NCBI GenBank assembly: GCA_035461905.1
Contig: DATHUV010000005.1
Location: 1 to 23,140, forward strand
DNA: 23,140 nt
Origin: SZUA-442 sp035461905
GTDB lineage: Bacteria; Actinomycetota; Acidimicrobiia; Spongiisociales; UBA5794
Reading direction: 5' to 3'
The position numbers and the translations under genes are program-made. Below the pieces are notes generated by a model. It was not told where the DNA came from, ran no database searches, and saw only the letters and a list, made by a program, of their open reading frames with translations. Each line of letters opens with the position of its first letter. The stretch's first letter is position 1. This document shows positions 6,986 to 13,213 of the stretch, piece by piece.

Positions 6986-7768
6986 TCAGGACGCGAGCCT
7001 GCGCCTGCTCAACACCACGACTGCGGCTGCTGCCGCCACGCCGGCGGCGACGCCGACCCACACCTTCGGCGGGGGTGACTGCACCCTCGGACCGAGGCTG
7101 ACGGGCCTCTGGAACTCGAGGATCGGCCATTCGCGGGACTCGGCTTCCTCCTTGAGCTCCTTTTCGGGATTCACGACGATCGGGTTCCCGACGATCTCGA
7201 GCATCGGGATGTCGGTGTAGCTGTCGGTGTATGCGAAGGACTTGGACAGGTCGAGCCCGTCACGTTCGGCCACGCGCCGCATCGCATCGACCTTGCCGGG
7301 ACCCATGACGTACTGCTCGAGTTCGGGAACGTAGCGACCGAGTCGGTCCGTGCGAATCCTCGTGGCAATGACCCCTTCGATGCCCACCATCGCCGCGATC
7401 GGTGTCACAAACTCCTCGGGACTCGCCGACACGACGTACACGGCTCGTCCGGCGCGCTTGTGCTCATCGATGAGGAACAGTGCCTCGGCGAACACGAGTG
7501 GTTCGATGACATCGTCGAGGGTTTCGGCGATGATCGACTCGATCTCCGCCTTGTGCCATCCCGACACGAGGTCGAGCATCTCGTCCCTCGCCCGCTCGAG
7601 GCTGCTCTCGTCCGCCCCGAAGAGCATGTACGAGATCTGGGCGATACCCAATCGGAGGAGGGTGCCGCGGTGGAGGAAACCCGCCCGGTACAGCGGCTTT
7701 CCGAACGCCAGTGTCGACGACCCCGCGATGATCGTCTTGTCGAGATCGAAGAAGGCCGCCTCGCGCAT
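6986..7768 (-). CDS. HAD-IB family phosphatase with C-terminal membrane anchor
   Basis: The 260-residue protein is a SerB-like HAD-IB hydrolase. Motif I is FFDLDKT with Asp8 as nucleophile and Asp10 as acid/base; motif II is VVSASPEE, motif III lies at the Lys of GPGKVDAM, and motif IV is YTDSYTDIPMLE. A cap-1 helical insert sits between motifs I and II. A C-terminal hydrophobic Ala/Val helix (about residues 235-255) followed by SRRRLAS should anchor the enzyme to the membrane with the catalytic domain in the cytoplasm. ATG 7768 is chosen because the catalytic motif starts at once and a TACACT box ends 7 nt upstream; an upstream ATG at 7840 would precede that promoter. The family acts on phosphoserine and lysophospholipid-type phosphates; substrate unknown. 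It converges with the MFS gene, 34 bases apart. Confidence 0.87.
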   Translation of the reverse strand: MREAAFFDLDKTIIAGSSTLAFGKPLYRAGFLHRGTLLRLGIAQISYMLFGADESSLERARDEMLDLVSGWHKAEIESIIAETLDDVIEPLVFAEALFLIDEHKRAGRAVYVVSASPEEFVTPIAAMVGIEGVIATRIRTDRLGRYVPELEQYVMGPGKVDAMRRVAERDGLDLSKSFAYTDSYTDIPMLEIVGNPIVVNPEKELKEEAESREWPILEFQRPVSLGPRVQSPPPKVWVGVAAGVAAAAAVVVLSRRRLAS

Positions 7769-7774
7769 GATGGG

Positions 7775-7780
7775 AGTGTA
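7775..7780 (-). promoter_or_regulatory. -10 box (TACACT), leaderless promoter
   Basis: On the minus strand TACACT runs from 7780 to 7775; its last base lies 7 nt before the ATG at 7768. It matches the spacing of the other leaderless starts here and sets the start of the HAD phosphatase. Confidence 0.5.
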
Positions 7781-7820
7781 TCGGCGTTCGCGGGACGCAC
7801 CATGAGGGATGTCGAACCCC

Positions 7821-7849
7821 TTGTATGGCACCGACGGCATGGGTACGTT
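7821..7849 (+). promoter_or_regulatory. Candidate promoter of the Tad pilus operon
   Basis: TTGTAT (7821-7826) and TACGTT (7844-7849) are separated by exactly 17 bases. Transcription would start near 7856, leaving a leader of about 29 nt with GGAGG at 7875-7879 before ATG 7885. It lies in the divergent interval with the HAD gene. Confidence 0.45.
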
Positions 7850-7884
7850 GTCGACGCTTCCCCTCCGACGTCTCGGAGGTCTCG

Positions 7885-8427
7885 ATGTCCGTCATCGCAA
7901 CGTGGTCACCCGCCGATGCCGCACTCCACACGCTCGTGCCCCTCGGCCTCGCCGTCGCCGCGGGTACCGCGCTCGTCATCGACCTCGACCCCGACGGAGC
8001 GACGGTCGGTTCCGCGCCGACGCTGGCCGATCTGGTCCGGGAAGGGGCCACGAGGGCGCAACTGGAACCGAGCCGCAGAGGGCCGGCATTTCTCCCGAAC
8101 GGCGGGATCGAAGCTGCCGACGCACAGGAGCTGATCGCAGGGTTGTGTGAACGGTGGCCCGCGGTGGTCCTCCGATGCCCTCCCAGACTCGACAGGCCCG
8201 TCGGATCGATCGCGGTCCTGCCGCTCCTCCCTGACCCGCACACGTTGGTCGCCGCCTCGCCGGCCGTATACCAGCGATGCGGGTTCTCACCCCGCCATGC
8301 CCCCGCTGGCCTGGTCCTTCCGGTCCCCCGCCGCGGAACCGTCGAGCACCTCCTCAGGGGTCGAACGCCGATGAGGTCGGATCGGTGGATCCGTGCCCTG
8401 CAGCCCTTGTGGGGCAACGGTGGGTGA
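7885..8427 (+). CDS. MinD/TadZ-like protein lacking the P-loop, first gene of Tad operon
   Basis: The protein has 180 residues. Its layout follows the ParA/MinD/TadZ fold: ALVIDLDPDGATVG aligns with the second conserved ParA block (the usual LLIDxDPQG strand), then APTLADLVREG, a QLEPSRRGPAFLPNGG strand, and PAVVLRCPP in place of the DxVIIDxPP block. The position where KGGVGKTT should stand reads WSPADAALHT, so the ATP-binding Walker A is absent. TadZ/CpaE proteins place Tad pilus machinery at cell poles; a nucleotide-free version would be a scaffold. ATG 7885 is chosen for GGAGG 5 nt upstream. Its end overlaps tadA by 8 bases. Fold assignment is inference from pattern, supported by the position directly before tadA; the protein could also be an unrelated small partner. 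Confidence 0.6.
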   Translation: MSVIATWSPADAALHTLVPLGLAVAAGTALVIDLDPDGATVGSAPTLADLVREGATRAQLEPSRRGPAFLPNGGIEAADAQELIAGLCERWPAVVLRCPPRLDRPVGSIAVLPLLPDPHTLVAASPAVYQRCGFSPRHAPAGLVLPVPRRGTVEHLLRGRTPMRSDRWIRALQPLWGNGG

Positions 8428-9460
8428 CGTCGACCGCCTCGTTGCCTCGCTCGTCCGGTCGGATGCGCCACTCGACCGCTCCGCCCTGCTCGCGACGGGC
8501 CGTGCGATCGCACCGGAGGTCGCACCCCTGGCACCCGCCGAGGCGGTCGAGCAGGCCGTCGACAGCATCGTCGGGCTCGGGCCGCTCGAGCCCCTCGTCG
8601 AAGACCCCCTCGTCACGGACATCCTCGTCAACGGCGCCGACGAGGTCTGGGTCGAACGCGACGGAGCACTCGAACGGACACACATCACCTTCCGCCGGGA
8701 CGACGACGTCATCGCCTTGATCCGCAGGGTCGTGGCGCCACTCGGGTTGCGCATCGATCGCAGCCATCCCGCCGTCGACGCACGGCTCACCGATGGATCG
8801 CGCCTGCATGCGATCATCCCGCCGGCAAGTGTCGATGGTCCGATCCTCGCGATTCGGAGGTTCACCGAGGCCGTCCGCACCGTGGAGGACCTCCACGCGC
8901 GGGGCGCTGCAACCCAGGCACAGGTCGACGACCTCCATGCCGCCGTCGCTGATCGATCCAACATCCTCGTCGCCGGTCAGACCGGAGCGGGCAAGACGAC
9001 GGTCCTGAACGTCTTGTGTGGCGCGGTCCCATCGTCTGATCGTGTCGTGACGATCGAGGATGCCGCAGAACTGCGTCCGAAGGGCCATGCGGTACGGCTC
9101 GAAGCCCACATAGCGAATGTCGATGGTGCAGGTGCGATCACGATGCGCCAGCTCGTCCGGCACGCCCTGCGCCTGAGGCCCGACCGCATCGTGGTCGGTG
9201 AGGTGAGGGGGCCCGAAGCCCTCGACATGGTCCAGGCCCTCACGACGGGTCACCGCGGGTCGATGTCGACGATCCACGCGAGTACCTCCGCGGAGGCACT
9301 GTTCCGACTCGAGATGCTCGCGTCGATGGCACCCGAAGCGGTGCCGCACCGACCCCTCGAGGCTCTCGTGCGGAGCGCGATCGACGTCGTCGTCGTTGTC
9401 GAGCGCACCGCACACGGTCGACGGATCGCTGACATCGAGCGGATCGGCGACCGGCCATGA
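8420..9460 (+). CDS. tadA: Tad pilus assembly ATPase TadA/CpaF
   Basis: The 346-residue VirB11/PulE-family secretion ATPase powers assembly of Flp pili at the inner face of the membrane. An N-terminal domain contains LGPLEPLVEDPLVTDILVNG, the classic CpaF segment. Walker A is GQTGAGKTT (Lys192), the Asp box follows near TIEDAAELR, Walker B is RIVVGEVRG (Glu261), and the His box is GHRGSMSTIHAS. GTG 8420 is preferred: GTGGGG lies 5 nt upstream and it overlaps the preceding stop only slightly. An in-frame GTG at 8393 would add nine residues with two cysteines. TadB follows by an ATGA overlap. Confidence 0.95.
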   Translation: MGDVDRLVASLVRSDAPLDRSALLATGRAIAPEVAPLAPAEAVEQAVDSIVGLGPLEPLVEDPLVTDILVNGADEVWVERDGALERTHITFRRDDDVIALIRRVVAPLGLRIDRSHPAVDARLTDGSRLHAIIPPASVDGPILAIRRFTEAVRTVEDLHARGAATQAQVDDLHAAVADRSNILVAGQTGAGKTTVLNVLCGAVPSSDRVVTIEDAAELRPKGHAVRLEAHIANVDGAGAITMRQLVRHALRLRPDRIVVGEVRGPEALDMVQALTTGHRGSMSTIHASTSAEALFRLEMLASMAPEAVPHRPLEALVRSAIDVVVVVERTAHGRRIADIERIGDRP

Positions 9461-10122
9461 CCCTCACACTGATCGCACTCGGTGCCGCCGTCATCGTGAC
9501 GGGTGGTCCGTGGCCCCTCGCCGCCATCCTGATCGCAGCGTCCGTGTCACCGGCCACGGGTGTCGCAGCGATCGCGGCAGGCGTGATGTGGGAAGCTTGG
9601 CGTCACAGGCGGCATCATCGGCACGGCGCTTCCGCGTCGTCGGTGATCCGGGCGCTCGCGCTCGACATGGGAGCCGGCCGAAGCCTCAGGGAAGCACTCC
9701 TCGAATCCCCCGACGGGCGGATCGATGCGACCATCCGACGCCTGTGCGATGTTGGCGCACCGCTCGAGGACGTTGGCCGTGTCCTCGGTGACCGCCTCGG
9801 CGTCGAAGCGCAATCCCTCGTCGGTGCGATCGCGCTGAGCGATGCGACGGGAAGTGCGCTCGCCGAGAGCCTCGACGCGATCGCGGATCAGATGGAGCTC
9901 GAGGAGACGCTCGAACGGGACCGACGGGTCGCAACCTCCCAAGCGAGGTTCTCAGCCCTCGTCGTGGGTGTGGTACCGCTCGCGGTCGCGATCCTGGTCG
10001 TCCTGATCAGGGGAGTTCCCGAACCCGGAGGCGCACAAATCATCGTCCCGATGGCCGTGGGGGCAACGCTCATGGTGATCGGATCGGGAATCGTGCTTTC
10101 GATGTCGAGACGGGTGGCGTGA
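9457..10122 (+). CDS. tadB: Tad pilus inner-membrane platform protein TadB-like
   Basis: The protein has 221 residues with a type II secretion F (T2SF) domain. There are two N-terminal hydrophobic segments, a cytoplasmic helical domain with ALALDMGAGRSLREALLES and a second GSALAESLDAIADQMELEE helix pair, and two C-terminal membrane helices (LVVGVVPLAVAILVVLI and IIVPMAVGATLMVIGSGIV). It should form the membrane platform on which TadA acts, paired with TadC. The length is shorter than proteobacterial TadB (about 300) but usual for compact actinobacterial versions. ATGA overlap with tadA and a GTGA overlap with the next gene show tight coupling. Confidence 0.87.
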   Translation: MTLTLIALGAAVIVTGGPWPLAAILIAASVSPATGVAAIAAGVMWEAWRHRRHHRHGASASSVIRALALDMGAGRSLREALLESPDGRIDATIRRLCDVGAPLEDVGRVLGDRLGVEAQSLVGAIALSDATGSALAESLDAIADQMELEETLERDRRVATSQARFSALVVGVVPLAVAILVVLIRGVPEPGGAQIIVPMAVGATLMVIGSGIVLSMSRRVA

Positions 10123-10724
10123 TGGTGGTTCTTGCAGCCGTCGCAGCAGTCCTGGTCGTGGCGCGGCCGCATCTGGCGATCCCGACCGTGGCGGTGTTGG
10201 CAGCGGCCGTGGTCGGCGGTCCGCTTGCCGTCGTGATCGCATGTGGGACGATCACGGCCGTGTGGGCGGCCCGCCGGGCCCGGATCACGACGCTGTCACG
10301 TCGACGGGCTGCAGGCGACGAGCTTCGCATCCTCGATCTCGTCGCCCTCGGCATGACCGGAGGTCTCGCGTTCCCCCAGGCGGCCGCTTTCGCCGCCTCC
10401 ATCGTCGGGGGCACGGTCGGAGCGGAACTCGCCAGGTGCGTCCGATCGGGCAGATCGGGTGTGCAGGTCTCTTCGGAGGTGCCCGCCATCGAGGCCATGA
10501 CGCTCGTTGCGCGCCGATCCGACGCCTCGGGATCGCCGTTGGGTCCAGAGATCCGGAGGACCGCATCCCTGATCCGGAGCGAACGAGCGGCCTCCGAGCG
10601 TGAACGGCTCGCACGGCTTCCCGTCAAGCTGCTGTTTCCCCTTGCATTCGCAATCCTGCCCGGGTTCATCCTCATGACGGTCGGTCCCGCCGTCATCTCG
10701 GGCATCGCGCGGCTCGGCGCGTGA
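10119..10724 (+). CDS. tadC: Tad pilus platform protein TadC-like
   Basis: The 201-residue membrane protein has a second T2SF-like domain. N-terminal hydrophobic stretches (VLAAVAAVLVVARPH, VAVLAAAVVGGPLAVVIA) are followed by a basic stretch, then the helical LDLVALGMTGGLAFPQAAAF region, a conserved SEVPAIEAMTLVARRSDASG segment and the C-terminal RLPVKLLFPLAFAILPGFIL, which matches the terminal KLLxPLxxxxLPAF motif of TadC. It probably heterodimerises with the preceding protein. The start is GTG 10119, which overlaps the tadB stop (GTGA); an ATG at 10122 would be one codon later. The next gene begins 42 bases after its stop. Confidence 0.87.
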   Translation: MMVVLAAVAAVLVVARPHLAIPTVAVLAAAVVGGPLAVVIACGTITAVWAARRARITTLSRRRAAGDELRILDLVALGMTGGLAFPQAAAFAASIVGGTVGAELARCVRSGRSGVQVSSEVPAIEAMTLVARRSDASGSPLGPEIRRTASLIRSERAASERERLARLPVKLLFPLAFAILPGFILMTVGPAVISGIARLGA

Positions 10725-10754
10725 TCGGCACGCCGGGCGAATCCCGATCCGATC

Positions 10755-10762
10755 GAAGGAGA
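10755..10762 (+). promoter_or_regulatory. Strong ribosome binding site for a TTG start
   Basis: GAAGGAGA precedes TTG 10767 by four bases. It is among the best Shine-Dalgarno matches in the window and decides for the TTG start of the pilin gene, which has no ATG or GTG before the cleavage site. A strong site fits the need for large amounts of pilin. Confidence 0.6.
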
Positions 10763-10766
10763 CCCC

Positions 10767-10958
10767 TTGAGACAGACACCACACGCCACCATCGACCGGG
10801 AGACCGGTCAGGCCACCGCCGAGTACGCCCTCGTCCTCGTCGCCGCGGCGATCGTCGCACTGGCCCTCATCACCTGGGCGTCGACGACCGACATGTTGCC
10901 GTCGTTCTTCAACTCGGTGATGCAGAAGGTGATCTCGGTCGCCGATGGCATCGGATGA
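10767..10958 (+). CDS. flp: Flp-type prepilin
   Basis: The 63-residue prepilin is the main subunit candidate of the Tad/Flp pilus. A 14-residue basic leader ends in Gly14, and the mature start QATAEYALVLVAAAIVALAL carries Glu at +5 and Tyr at +6. This is the canonical Flp cleavage pattern (G, four residues, EY). One hydrophobic helix follows, then a short amphipathic tail (MLPSFFNSVMQKVISVADGIG); the mature form would be 49 residues. Start TTG 10767 is supported by GAAGGAGA four bases upstream. Its stop overlaps the next start (ATGA). The prepilin peptidase needed for maturation is not in this window and must be encoded elsewhere. Confidence 0.9.
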   Translation: MRQTPHATIDRETGQATAEYALVLVAAAIVALALITWASTTDMLPSFFNSVMQKVISVADGIG

Positions 10959-11314
10959 CCGAACGGGGGAGCGCGGTCGTCGAGTTCGCGCTCGTCGTGC
11001 CGCTCATGCTGCTGCTCGTCATCTCGATCGCCGAGGTCGCCGTCGTCGCCCGAACAGAGCTCGAGCTGGTTCACGCCGCTCGGGAGGGCGCCCGGCAGGC
11101 AGCGACGTCGCCGGACACGGCGAGGGCGGCGGCCGCGGTGCGCACCGCCTTGGGTACCGCTGGCGGGGACGCCCGGATCGCGGTTTCGAGGCCATCCGGT
11201 GTGGGCGAACCGGCAACCGTGAGGGTCAGGCTGCGCCACCGTGTCGCAGCACCGTTCATGGGTGGGTTCACCGTTGAGCTCGCAGCATCATCAACGATGC
11301 GAACCGAACGGTGA
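10955..11314 (+). CDS. TadE-like minor pilin
   Basis: The 119-residue protein has the TadE signature at its N-terminus: RGSAVVEFALVVPLMLLLVI, a type IV pilin-like hydrophobic helix with the conserved Glu, followed by the helical VHAAREGARQAAT segment usual in TadE and a C-terminal beta-rich extracytoplasmic part (ATVRVRLRHRVAAPF). TadE proteins are pseudopilins that help initiate or anchor the pilus. ATG 10955 overlaps the pilin stop. The gene's 3' end overlaps the next reading frame by up to 74 bases. Assignment to the TadE family is firm; its exact role is inferred from the family. Confidence 0.88.
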   Translation: MTERGSAVVEFALVVPLMLLLVISIAEVAVVARTELELVHAAREGARQAATSPDTARAAAAVRTALGTAGGDARIAVSRPSGVGEPATVRVRLRHRVAAPFMGGFTVELAASSTMRTER

Positions 11315-11693
11315 GGCTGGATCGGTTCTCGTCGGGTTGTCGATCGCCGTCCTCGTACTGATGCTCGCGGTCGGTGTCGCGATATCGGGCGCCGGGCTCG
11401 CCGCGTATGCGGCCGCCTCCAACGCAGCCGATGCAGCGGCTTTGGCAGCTGCGCCCGTGACGTTCAGGCCCTTCGGAGCGACGGGATCGCCCGCGAGGGA
11501 GGCAGCGGTCTTCGCGGCACGCAACGGCGCGACCCTTGTGTCGTGTGTATGCCGCGTCGATCGGTCCTGGGCGAAGCGCACGGTGACCGTGCGCGTCACC
11601 CGGACGTTGGCGGTTCCGGGCGTCGGCTCGTTCGAGATCTCGGCGACATCGAAGGCGACCTTCGACCCTGCCTTGCTGATTCCCGAGCCTTGA
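11241..11693 (+). CDS. TadE/TadG-like (Tad domain) pilus protein
   Basis: The protein has up to 150 residues. After a short hydrophilic head, GEAGSVLVGLSIAVLVLMLA begins a single hydrophobic helix, followed by the small-residue run AAYAAASNAADAAALAAAP that marks Tad/TadG-like proteins (N-terminal anchor plus Ala-rich helix). The rest is extracytoplasmic with two cysteines (VSCVC) that could form a disulfide, then a beta strand TVTVRVTRTLAVPG. The start is uncertain: GTG 11241, GTG 11262 and TTG 11274 all lie inside tadE; TTG 11274 has GGTGGG 7 nt upstream. It is the last gene of the pilus operon; no clear terminator follows before the next promoter. Confidence 0.78.
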   Translation: MSQHRSWVGSPLSSQHHQRCEPNGEAGSVLVGLSIAVLVLMLAVGVAISGAGLAAYAAASNAADAAALAAAPVTFRPFGATGSPAREAAVFAARNGATLVSCVCRVDRSWAKRTVTVRVTRTLAVPGVGSFEISATSKATFDPALLIPEP

Positions 11694-11747
11694 CCTGTCG
11701 CATCACATTCGGGAGGGGTGTGCAGCGTCGTCATGGCGTGATACGGG

Positions 11748-11753
11748 TAGCCT
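11748..11753 (+). promoter_or_regulatory. -10 box (TAGCCT), leaderless promoter of first K+ operon
   Basis: TAGCCT ends 7 nt before GTG 11760, giving predicted transcription from the start codon. The 66-base gap after the pilus operon shows no good -35. It marks the likely start of the five-gene potassium transport unit ending at 15324. Confidence 0.55.
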
Positions 11754-11759
11754 GAGCGG

Positions 11760-12416
11760 GTGCTGATCGTCATCGCTGGATGCGGCCGGGTGGGTTCCGA
11801 GCTCGCGCTCACCCTCTCCGAGGAGGGGCACGACGTGTCGATCGTCGATGACGAGAAGTCACGGCTCGATGCCCTCGGTGCCTCGTTCAACGGTCGGACC
11901 ACGGTCGGGCTCGCATACGACGTCCGGACGCTCCGAGCAGCGGACATCGAGTTCGCCGACGCGTTCGTCGCGGTGACGAGTAACGACAACGCCAACGTGA
12001 TGGCCGTGCAGCTCGCAAAGAAGGTGTTCGGCGTCCCGAGGACCATCGCCAGGCTGGACGACCCTGCCAGGGCCGACGTGTACAGGACACTCGACGTCGA
12101 GTACGTTCTCGGTGCCCATCTCGTCGCTGTCGTGATCCACGAGCGGATCACGAGCCCCGGCCTCGACCTCCACGTGACGTTCAGCGACGGAGATGTCGAG
12201 ATCGTCGAGATGCTCCTCGGCCCCACGGCAGATGGGATCCGCGTGGCGGATTTTCAGGTCGAGGATGGCCTGCGGGTCAGCGCCATCGAACGTGGCGGCA
12301 TCACGATCATCCCGGGTGCCGAGACGGAGCTCCGTGCAGGTGACCTCGTCGTCGCAGCGGTCCGAAAGGGAGTCGAGGACCGCATCGCCGGATTTCTCGC
12401 CAGGGGTGATGCGTGA
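11760..12416 (+). CDS. Single-RCK potassium uptake regulator (TrkA/KtrA-like), first copy
   Basis: The 218-residue cytoplasmic regulator of a Trk/Ktr potassium channel has an N-terminal RCK Rossmann domain: GCGRVG with Gly7, Gly9 and Gly12, and Asp30 at the end of the second strand for ribose contact. VTSNDNANVMAVQLAKK and ARLDDPARADVYR are typical of TrkA-N. The C-terminal TrkA_C domain (about 140-218) contains the ITIIPGAETELRAGDLVV fold. Such rings bind NAD(H) or ATP/ADP and gate the TrkH/KtrB pore. GTG 11760 is set by the leaderless -10 box. A GTGA overlap couples it to a second, similar regulator. This arrangement resembles the adjacent ceoB/ceoC pair of mycobacteria. Confidence 0.93.
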   Translation: MLIVIAGCGRVGSELALTLSEEGHDVSIVDDEKSRLDALGASFNGRTTVGLAYDVRTLRAADIEFADAFVAVTSNDNANVMAVQLAKKVFGVPRTIARLDDPARADVYRTLDVEYVLGAHLVAVVIHERITSPGLDLHVTFSDGDVEIVEMLLGPTADGIRVADFQVEDGLRVSAIERGGITIIPGAETELRAGDLVVAAVRKGVEDRIAGFLARGDA

Positions 12417-13072
12417 GGATCCTCATCATCGGAGGGGGAAAGGTCGGTTCGTACCTCGCGAGACGTTTCGTCGGGGCGCACCACACCGTCTCCGTCATCG
12501 AGCCCAGGGAGTCCCTGGCCAAGAAGGTCGGCGCGGGGGCCAACATCCTCGTATTCCAGGGCGATGGCACGAACGTCGACCTTCTCAAACGAGCGGACGT
12601 CCATCGATCGGACTGGGTGTTCGCGGTGACGGGCCTCGACGATGCGAACCTCGTCGCGTCGCAACTCGCGCGGACCCTCGGCGCCCAGAACGTGCTCGCA
12701 CGCCTGAACGACCCGTCGAACGCCCCGACCTTCGACGCACTCGGCATCCGCACCGTCGCGTTCACCGACCTGATGGTCGATGTGATCGAGCGCGATGTGC
12801 TCGCTGGTGACCTGAGCGCGACGGTCCTCGTCGCCCACGGGAGGCTGACCATCTCGGAGCTCGACGTCGGCAAGGGCTTCACCACGACCCGCATCGCTGA
12901 TCTCGGCCTTCCGGAAGCGACGGTCGTGATCGCCATAGAACGAGATGGTGAGATCCTCATCGCCCACGGCTCGACGAAGGTGAAGGCAGGCGATCGCATC
13001 GTTGCCGCATCGCTCCCCGAGGGCATCTCGAGCCTCGTGGAGACCTTCCGCCACGCGGAGGACGAGGAGTGA
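12413..13072 (+). CDS. Single-RCK potassium uptake regulator (TrkA/KtrA-like), second copy
   Basis: The 219-residue second RCK protein in tandem has GGGKVG (Gly7, Gly9, Gly12) and acidic Glu30 at the end of strand 2, followed by VFQGDGTNVDLLKRADVHR and VTGLDDANLVASQLAR, with ARLNDPSN in the dimer region. TrkA_C spans about 135-219 (EILIAHGSTKVKAGDRIVAA). Both nucleotide-binding motifs of the pair look intact. Two equal-sized non-identical subunits encoded together suggest a mixed octameric gating ring, a split version of the fused double TrkA at 17504. GTGA overlaps occur at both its ends, so all genes here are translationally coupled. Confidence 0.93.
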   Translation: MRILIIGGGKVGSYLARRFVGAHHTVSVIEPRESLAKKVGAGANILVFQGDGTNVDLLKRADVHRSDWVFAVTGLDDANLVASQLARTLGAQNVLARLNDPSNAPTFDALGIRTVAFTDLMVDVIERDVLAGDLSATVLVAHGRLTISELDVGKGFTTTRIADLGLPEATVVIAIERDGEILIAHGSTKVKAGDRIVAASLPEGISSLVETFRHAEDEE

Positions 13073-13212
13073 GGTCCAAGGAGCGACGTCTGCCCCTGTG
13101 GGCACCGAATCCCCGCGACTCGTTCATCCTGTTCGCAAGCGAGGCGCTTATCGTCGCGGTGCTCGCCGCGATCGGCCTCGCGTTCGCCGCCGCAGCACTC
13201 CTGGTGTTCTGA
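13069..13212 (+). CDS. Small one-helix membrane protein in the K+ transport operon
   Basis: The open frame starts at GTG 13069, overlapping the previous stop (GTGA), and ends with TGA 13210-13212, one base before the pore gene's ATG at 13214. It encodes 47 residues: a basic head (RSKERRLPLWAPNPRDSF), then about 28 hydrophobic residues (ILFASEALIVAVLAAIGLAF and onward) forming one transmembrane helix, ending VF. The exact fit between two coupled genes, a stop on each side and the positive-inside charge support a real gene. By analogy with KdpF or other single-helix transporter subunits, it may stabilise the pore or link it to the regulators. That role is inference; no family is recognised. Confidence 0.7.
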   Translation: MRSKERRLPLWAPNPRDSFILFASEALIVAVLAAIGLAFAAAALLVF

Positions 13213-13213
13213 G

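Noticed and set aside
5625..7220. 531-codon plus-strand frame over the MFS gene and beyond
   Set aside because: It is a shifted reading of the transporter gene, Arg/His/Pro-rich, and runs over the opposite-strand HAD gene.
7769..7840. N-terminal extension of the HAD protein to ATG 7840
   Set aside because: The added residues are not part of the HAD fold and would contain the TACACT promoter box; ATG 7768 opens directly on the catalytic motif.
11694..11747. Terminator after the Tad operon
   Set aside because: No stem of useful length or T tract is visible in this gap; read-through into the K+ operon remains possible.
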